From the NCBI GenBank assembly GCA_023424965.1, contig JAFADI010000058.1, positions 1 to 10,943 on the forward strand: a stretch of DNA of 10,943 nucleotides, written 5' to 3'. This DNA is from Bacillota bacterium. Lineage in GTDB: Bacteria > Bacillota > Clostridia > Acetivibrionales > JAFADI01. A program made the position numbers and the translations under genes. Shown piece after piece: positions 7,599-10,943 of the stretch. A model generated the notes under the pieces. That model was given only the letters and a program-made list of their open reading frames with translations. It had not been told where the DNA came from and did no database searches. Every line of letters starts with the position of its first letter. Within the stretch, counting starts at the first letter, position 1.

Positions 7599-7604
7599 GG
7601 AGAG
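7599..7604 (+). promoter_or_regulatory. Ribosome binding site that decides the second dehydrogenase start
   Basis: GGAGAG lies six bases before the ATG at 7611. The longer in-frame ATG at 7566 would add 15 residues that do not resemble the family start, and it has no ribosome site close by. The 7611 start gives the expected MKKILIGIPDY beginning of the first strand of the catalytic domain. Confidence 0.75.
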
Positions 7605-7610
7605 ACAAGG

Positions 7611-8570
7611 ATGAAGAAGATTCTTATAGGAATACCGGATTATGTGAGCGAGTGCCCTTCTGCAAGGAAGCGCCTGCTGGAGGAAGGGTACACACTGATC
7701 GAGAACCCCCACCCCCAGCCTTTTAGCATGGATGAAATCATGGAATACATTCCGGAGATCGACGGTGTGGTGGCCGGGGGTGAGGTCTGGAATGAACAGA
7801 TTTACCGGTATGCGCCCCGGTTGAAGATAATATCCCGGTTTGGAGTGGGGTACGACAGTGTGGACATCGTAAAAGCAAAGGAATATGGTATCCTTGTAAC
7901 GAATGTGAGGAACGGAATGCTGGCAAACGGTGTTGCAGAATATGCGGTCACGCTTATGCTGAGTGTGGCAAAAAACATTGTTCCCATGGACAGGGAAACC
8001 CGCTGTGGAAATTGGACCCGGATCACCGGCGGTCAGCTTTATGGCAAGACAATAGGAATCGTGGGCTTTGGGGCAATCGGCAGGCAGGTGGCGAAAATGC
8101 TCGCAGGATTCAATGTGAAAATCCTTGCCTATGATGAATATCCTGATGCTGCAGCGGCAAAGGAATTAAACGTGGAATTTACCTCAAAGGACAGAATTCT
8201 TGAGCTAAGCGATGTCATCACTTTGCATATTCCCGGAAGTTCCGGCAATTACCACTTCATCGGGGAACAGGAACTTAAAAAGATGAAAAGCAGCGCATAT
8301 CTAATCAATACGGCCAGAGGGTCGGTGGTTGACATTGATGCTCTGTATGAAGGCCTTGCAAGCAAAGAAATTGCCGGTGCAGGCATTGACGTATATGAAA
8401 CGGAGCCTCCCGGAAAAGGACTGCATTTGTATGGAATGGACAATGTGATTGTAGTTCCCCACGCGGCAAGTGAAAACAGGGAATCAAAGGAGGCTGTGGG
8501 TTTGGACAGCGCCCAGGCAGTCATTGACGTTTTGAAAGGAAAAACTCCTAAAAATGTTCTTAACCCGTGA
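7611..8570 (+). CDS. D-2-hydroxyacid dehydrogenase, phosphoglycerate-dehydrogenase-like
   Basis: A 319-residue NAD-dependent dehydrogenase of the same superfamily as the enzyme at 2330-3289, but clearly of another branch. It has RFGVGYDSVDI (76-86) in the catalytic half, as in phosphoglycerate-dehydrogenase-like proteins, GFGAIG at 152-157, and D175 suggesting NAD. The catalytic residues R236 (NTARG), E265 (ETEPP) and H284 (VPHAA) are all present. It lacks the C-terminal regulatory ACT domain of many serine-pathway enzymes, so a catabolic role is favoured over serine synthesis. It leads the transporter operon: the binding-protein gene follows after 60 bases on the same strand. A likely job is oxidising or reducing the imported compound or its breakdown product. 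The true substrate is not readable from the sequence. Confidence 0.92.
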   Translation: MKKILIGIPDYVSECPSARKRLLEEGYTLIENPHPQPFSMDEIMEYIPEIDGVVAGGEVWNEQIYRYAPRLKIISRFGVGYDSVDIVKAKEYGILVTNVRNGMLANGVAEYAVTLMLSVAKNIVPMDRETRCGNWTRITGGQLYGKTIGIVGFGAIGRQVAKMLAGFNVKILAYDEYPDAAAAKELNVEFTSKDRILELSDVITLHIPGSSGNYHFIGEQELKKMKSSAYLINTARGSVVDIDALYEGLASKEIAGAGIDVYETEPPGKGLHLYGMDNVIVVPHAASENRESKEAVGLDSAQAVIDVLKGKTPKNVLNP

Positions 8571-8630
8571 TTTAAGCTTGGCAGCTCCAGACGGGGCTTC
8601 TAAAATAAAAAACTTAAGGGAGGACCAAAA

Positions 8631-9986
8631 ATGAAAAGGATGAAAAAGGCGATCGCGTTGATGCTGGTGGCGTTGATGCTGGGAGTATTGGCGACAGCCT
8701 GCGGCAGTGCGGACACAGACATCAAGGGCGACAGCAATACGGCCGACGGTACGCAAAATGCAGGGGATAAGCAAGCGGCGAAAGCAAAATTGACGGTATG
8801 GATACTCAAGACCTGGTCGGAGAAGGCAAATGAGCAGTTGTCCAATCGGGTGATGGAATTCGGGAAACAGTTTAATGTGGATGCAAAACCTGAAATCATC
8901 AATTCATCCGATATCTCGCAAAAATTCAATGCGGCAATAGAGTCGGGAGTTATGCCGGACGTGACGTTTTGTATGCCCTTTTATTTAAGGACCCTGAGCA
9001 GCAAAAATTTATTGCTGGATATTTCAGATGCGGTAGCAAGCATCGAAAAAGAAAACGGAAGTTTTTTTGAAAACAACCTTGAGTTTGGTAAAGTAGATGG
9101 TAAGAATCTGGCGCTTCCCCTTTATAATGAGCCAAGGGTACTTTTCTACAGAAAAGACATCCTGGAGGCGGCAGGCTTTAAGGAACCGCCCAAAACCTGG
9201 GAGGAACTGAGAAAGGTCGCCAAAGCCGTGACCGATCCTTCCAAAGGACTGTATGGCTATGGAGAGCCGCTGGCCCTGACCGATGACACAGAAAATAACC
9301 AGAGAACCCTCCTGTGGTCATGGGGAGGAAAAGAGTATGAAGAAGATGGGAAAACGGTTGCTGTCAACAGCAAGGAAACCATTTCCATGGTCCAATTCTT
9401 TGTCGATATGTACAAGGTGGACAAAAGTATCCCTGAAACTGCCGTGAGCTGGGATGACTCCGGCAACAATACATCCTATATCAGCGGACAGAGCGCCATG
9501 GTATTGAATACACCCACAATCTTGAGTGCTCTTGCCAAGCCCGAACTTAAAAATATTCTTGATAATACCCGGATAGCACCTATTCCCGCAGGACCGGCCG
9601 CTTCCATCAATTATGGCAACGGAGTTTTCTTCTGTGCGTCATCCAAGACCAAATACCCAAATGAAGCCAAGGAAATGCTTAAGTTCATCATGAACAAGGA
9701 TTGGTATTCCTCCTGGATTGAATCGGTTGCACCTGTCCAGGTTCCCACCTATAAAGATCTCGCTGCAAAGGATTTCTGGAAGCAGTACCCCCAGAGCGTA
9801 TGCATGGAAGTCATTCCCGGCGGCAGATACCTGGGATATCCGGGACAGCTCACAACAAGCATATCTGAAGCCTATACAGGGCGGTTGTTGGGCAACACCT
9901 ACCAGAATGTCCTTGTCAAGGGCAAGTCTGTGGAAGATGCAGTTGCCGAGTGGGCTGCAAATCTGGAGAAGCTTGCCGACAAATAG
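8631..9986 (+). CDS. Sugar ABC transporter substrate-binding lipoprotein (family 1)
   Basis: A 451-residue exported binding protein that should capture the substrate outside the cell and deliver it to the membrane permeases. Its N-terminus is a lipoprotein signal: lysines at 2, 5 and 6, a hydrophobic core at about 7-20, then ATAC with the lipidated C24, followed by a polar acidic linker (26-52). The mature part has the MalE-type pattern, including LPLYNEPRVLFYRKDILEAA followed by a PKTWEEL motif. The ATG at 8631 has AAGGGAGG at 8616-8623, seven bases upstream. A MalF-type permease follows at 10112, so this is the first transporter gene of an operon led by the second dehydrogenase. The ligand is unknown. 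It differs from the binding protein at 3338-4690 in anchoring and in most of its sequence. Confidence 0.94.
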   Translation: MKRMKKAIALMLVALMLGVLATACGSADTDIKGDSNTADGTQNAGDKQAAKAKLTVWILKTWSEKANEQLSNRVMEFGKQFNVDAKPEIINSSDISQKFNAAIESGVMPDVTFCMPFYLRTLSSKNLLLDISDAVASIEKENGSFFENNLEFGKVDGKNLALPLYNEPRVLFYRKDILEAAGFKEPPKTWEELRKVAKAVTDPSKGLYGYGEPLALTDDTENNQRTLLWSWGGKEYEEDGKTVAVNSKETISMVQFFVDMYKVDKSIPETAVSWDDSGNNTSYISGQSAMVLNTPTILSALAKPELKNILDNTRIAPIPAGPAASINYGNGVFFCASSKTKYPNEAKEMLKFIMNKDWYSSWIESVAPVQVPTYKDLAAKDFWKQYPQSVCMEVIPGGRYLGYPGQLTTSISEAYTGRLLGNTYQNVLVKGKSVEDAVAEWAANLEKLADK

Positions 9987-10005
9987 GACCGGAACTGCCT
10001 GCTGT

Positions 10006-10039
10006 CCGGCTGACGGCTCTTTATATTGCCATCAGCCGG
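10006..10039 (+). other. Intercistronic stem-loop between binding-protein and permease genes
   Basis: CCGGCTGACGGC (10006-10017) pairs with GCCATCAGCCGG (10028-10039) with a single mismatch around a ten-base AT-rich loop. No T-run follows, so it is not a standard terminator. Stem-loops at this place in binding-protein operons commonly protect the 3' end of the binding-protein message, giving much more binding protein than permease. That role here is inferred. Confidence 0.6.
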
Positions 10040-10111
10040 GCAATCCGGCCGGAGGCCTTCGATCTGTCTGTTCCATTGCCCACAGTTGAATAATATGGAA
10101 AGGAGAAAAAA

Positions 10112-10943
10112 ATGAAGCTTTTTGGCAGAAACAAATATACAGCTCCTTCAAACGAGTCCTCCGTTGCAGTTGTGCTGCTTTCACCGGCTGCCGCGTACTT
10201 GCTGGCAGTAATGCTGATGCCGTTCATGTGGGCCTTTTACATAAGCATGACGAAATCAGGTGCAGACGGTACCACCGTCTTTGCTGGGTTTGAAAAATAT
10301 CTTCTGGTTTTGAAAGATGCCAATTTCTATAATTCAGTATATAATACGCTTGTTTTTACCTTTTTTGCTGTTCTGGGGAAGGTAGTGCTCGGAATTATTA
10401 TGGCCCTTGTGCTGAACGGTCCCATCCGCCTGCGCAATGTCCACAGGTCGCTGCTCATTATTCCATGGGCCCTGCCCACGGTAATATCCATTCTGACATG
10501 GAAATGGCTTTATTCCGATGTAGGAGGGGCACTTAACCATCTGCTTAAAATCTCGGGATTGATCCAAACAGACGTCAAATGGCTTGCATCCGCCCAGTTC
10601 GCACTGATGTCCGTAATCATTGTTAATATATGGAGAGGAACTCCATTTATAGGGGTGTCAGTCCTTTCGGGACTTCAGACCGTACCCCACGACCTGTATG
10701 AAGCGGCTACCATTGATGGGGCTAACGCGTTAAAAAGATTTATTTATGTTACATTGCCGCATATAAAAAGTGTAATAGGGCTTTCTGCATTTGTTACCAC
10801 CATCTGGACGATCAATGATTTTGAGATCGTATGGCTGCTTACAAGAGGAGGTCCCGCCTTTGTAACGGAAATCATCTCTACCTACAGCTACCGCGTAGGC
10901 TTCCTCAACATGGATATAGCCAGAGCCACTGCCGTATCGTTTT
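10112..10943 (+). CDS. Sugar ABC transporter permease, MalF/UgpA type (3' end outside window)
   Basis: The reading frame from the ATG at 10112 stays open to the window edge, giving 277 residues; the family is usually about 290-300, so only a short tail is missing. AAAGGAG at 10099-10105 lies six bases upstream. Hydrophobic membrane segments are seen at about 17-45, 78-102, 113-133, 159-181 and 216-238. The cytoplasmic EAA loop that docks with the ATPase is clear at 197-216: E197-A-A, then D202-G-A and the T214-L-P that ends it. Like the relatives MalF and UgpA it should pair with a MalG-type permease, which is expected next downstream. It imports the ligand caught by the upstream binding lipoprotein; no ATPase gene is seen in the window, which is common because many Firmicutes use one shared MsmX-type ATPase. 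Confidence 0.95.
   Translation, partial: MKLFGRNKYTAPSNESSVAVVLLSPAAAYLLAVMLMPFMWAFYISMTKSGADGTTVFAGFEKYLLVLKDANFYNSVYNTLVFTFFAVLGKVVLGIIMALVLNGPIRLRNVHRSLLIIPWALPTVISILTWKWLYSDVGGALNHLLKISGLIQTDVKWLASAQFALMSVIIVNIWRGTPFIGVSVLSGLQTVPHDLYEAATIDGANALKRFIYVTLPHIKSVIGLSAFVTTIWTINDFEIVWLLTRGGPAFVTEIISTYSYRVGFLNMDIARATAVSF

Larger units (their letters stand above)
7321..7610. promoter_or_regulatory. Divergent control region between the sensor operon and the dehydrogenase/transporter operon
   Basis: No credible coding region, RNA gene or known riboswitch was seen here. It must hold the promoter of the minus-strand sensor operon and that of the plus-strand operon. It contains GTGCAG at 7368-7373 and 7459-7464 and its reverse complement at 7487-7492. 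Two of these sit within a perfect 9-base inverted repeat (7365-7373 with 7487-7495). A TnTTACT motif is repeated exactly 20 bases apart (7482-7488 and 7502-7508). TAGAAT on the minus strand and TAAACT at 7534-7539 on the plus strand are weak -10 candidates without good -35 partners, which would suit promoters that need an activator. Confidence 0.6.

Noticed and set aside
7317..7712. A 131-codon minus-strand open frame over the divergent intergenic region
   Set aside because: It overlaps the start of the second dehydrogenase and the sensor kinase ribosome site, has no recognisable domain or ribosome site, and its composition does not look like a protein.
8583..8598. Short hairpin (AGCTCC/GGGGCT) between the second dehydrogenase and the binding-protein gene
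   Set aside because: It has only six pairs including one G-T, has no T-run after it, and lies in a 60-base gap within an apparent operon; too weak to call a terminator.
10021..10227. A 68-codon minus-strand open frame across the permease start
   Set aside because: It is antisense to the permease gene and its ribosome site, with no recognisable features.

Overview
The window looks like chromosomal DNA of a low- to mid-GC Gram-positive anaerobe, most likely a Clostridia-class Firmicute (Lachnospiraceae-like). The reasons are strong AGGAGG-type ribosome binding sites before nearly every gene, a YesM/YesN-type two-component system beside a family-1 sugar ABC transporter, a lipoprotein-type solute-binding protein and AraC-family regulators. 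The genus cannot be told from the sequence. No rRNA, tRNA, CRISPR array, insertion sequence or phage gene was seen.

Layout. (1) A minus-strand AraC/cupin regulator (53-919) ends at a symmetric hairpin terminator (13-40). (2) Divergent from it across about 250 bases is a two-gene plus-strand operon: type-1 glycerate kinase (1173-2324) and a D-2-hydroxyacid dehydrogenase of glycerate-dehydrogenase/hydroxypyruvate-reductase type (2330-3289). It closes with a strong terminator (3301-3335). (3) Convergent with that operon is a tight minus-strand operon reading from 7320 down to 3338: a membrane histidine kinase with an extracellular sensor region, an AraC-type response regulator, and a solute-binding protein that appears to be membrane anchored. 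The last two overlap by ATGA. (4) Divergent from the kinase, across about 290 bases, is a plus-strand operon: a second D-2-hydroxyacid dehydrogenase (7611-8570), a lipoprotein sugar-binding protein (8631-9986), an intercistronic stem-loop, and a MalF-type permease (10112 to the window edge, incomplete).

How it fits together. The two plus-strand operons look like an uptake-and-catabolism locus. The ABC transporter brings in a sugar or sugar-acid compound, the two dehydrogenases interconvert a 2-keto acid and a D-2-hydroxy acid, and glycerate kinase feeds glycerate into glycolysis as phosphoglycerate. Substrates that release glycerate or hydroxypyruvate, such as glycosyl-glycerates, would suit this set, but the substrate itself is inferred. 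The minus-strand kinase/regulator/binding-protein trio looks like a three-component sensing system for the same substrate, and it probably controls the divergent transporter operon. The divergent intergenic region holds three copies of GTGCAG, two of them within a perfect 9-base inverted repeat, which are candidate regulatory sites. The AraC/cupin protein is placed to control the glycerate kinase operon.
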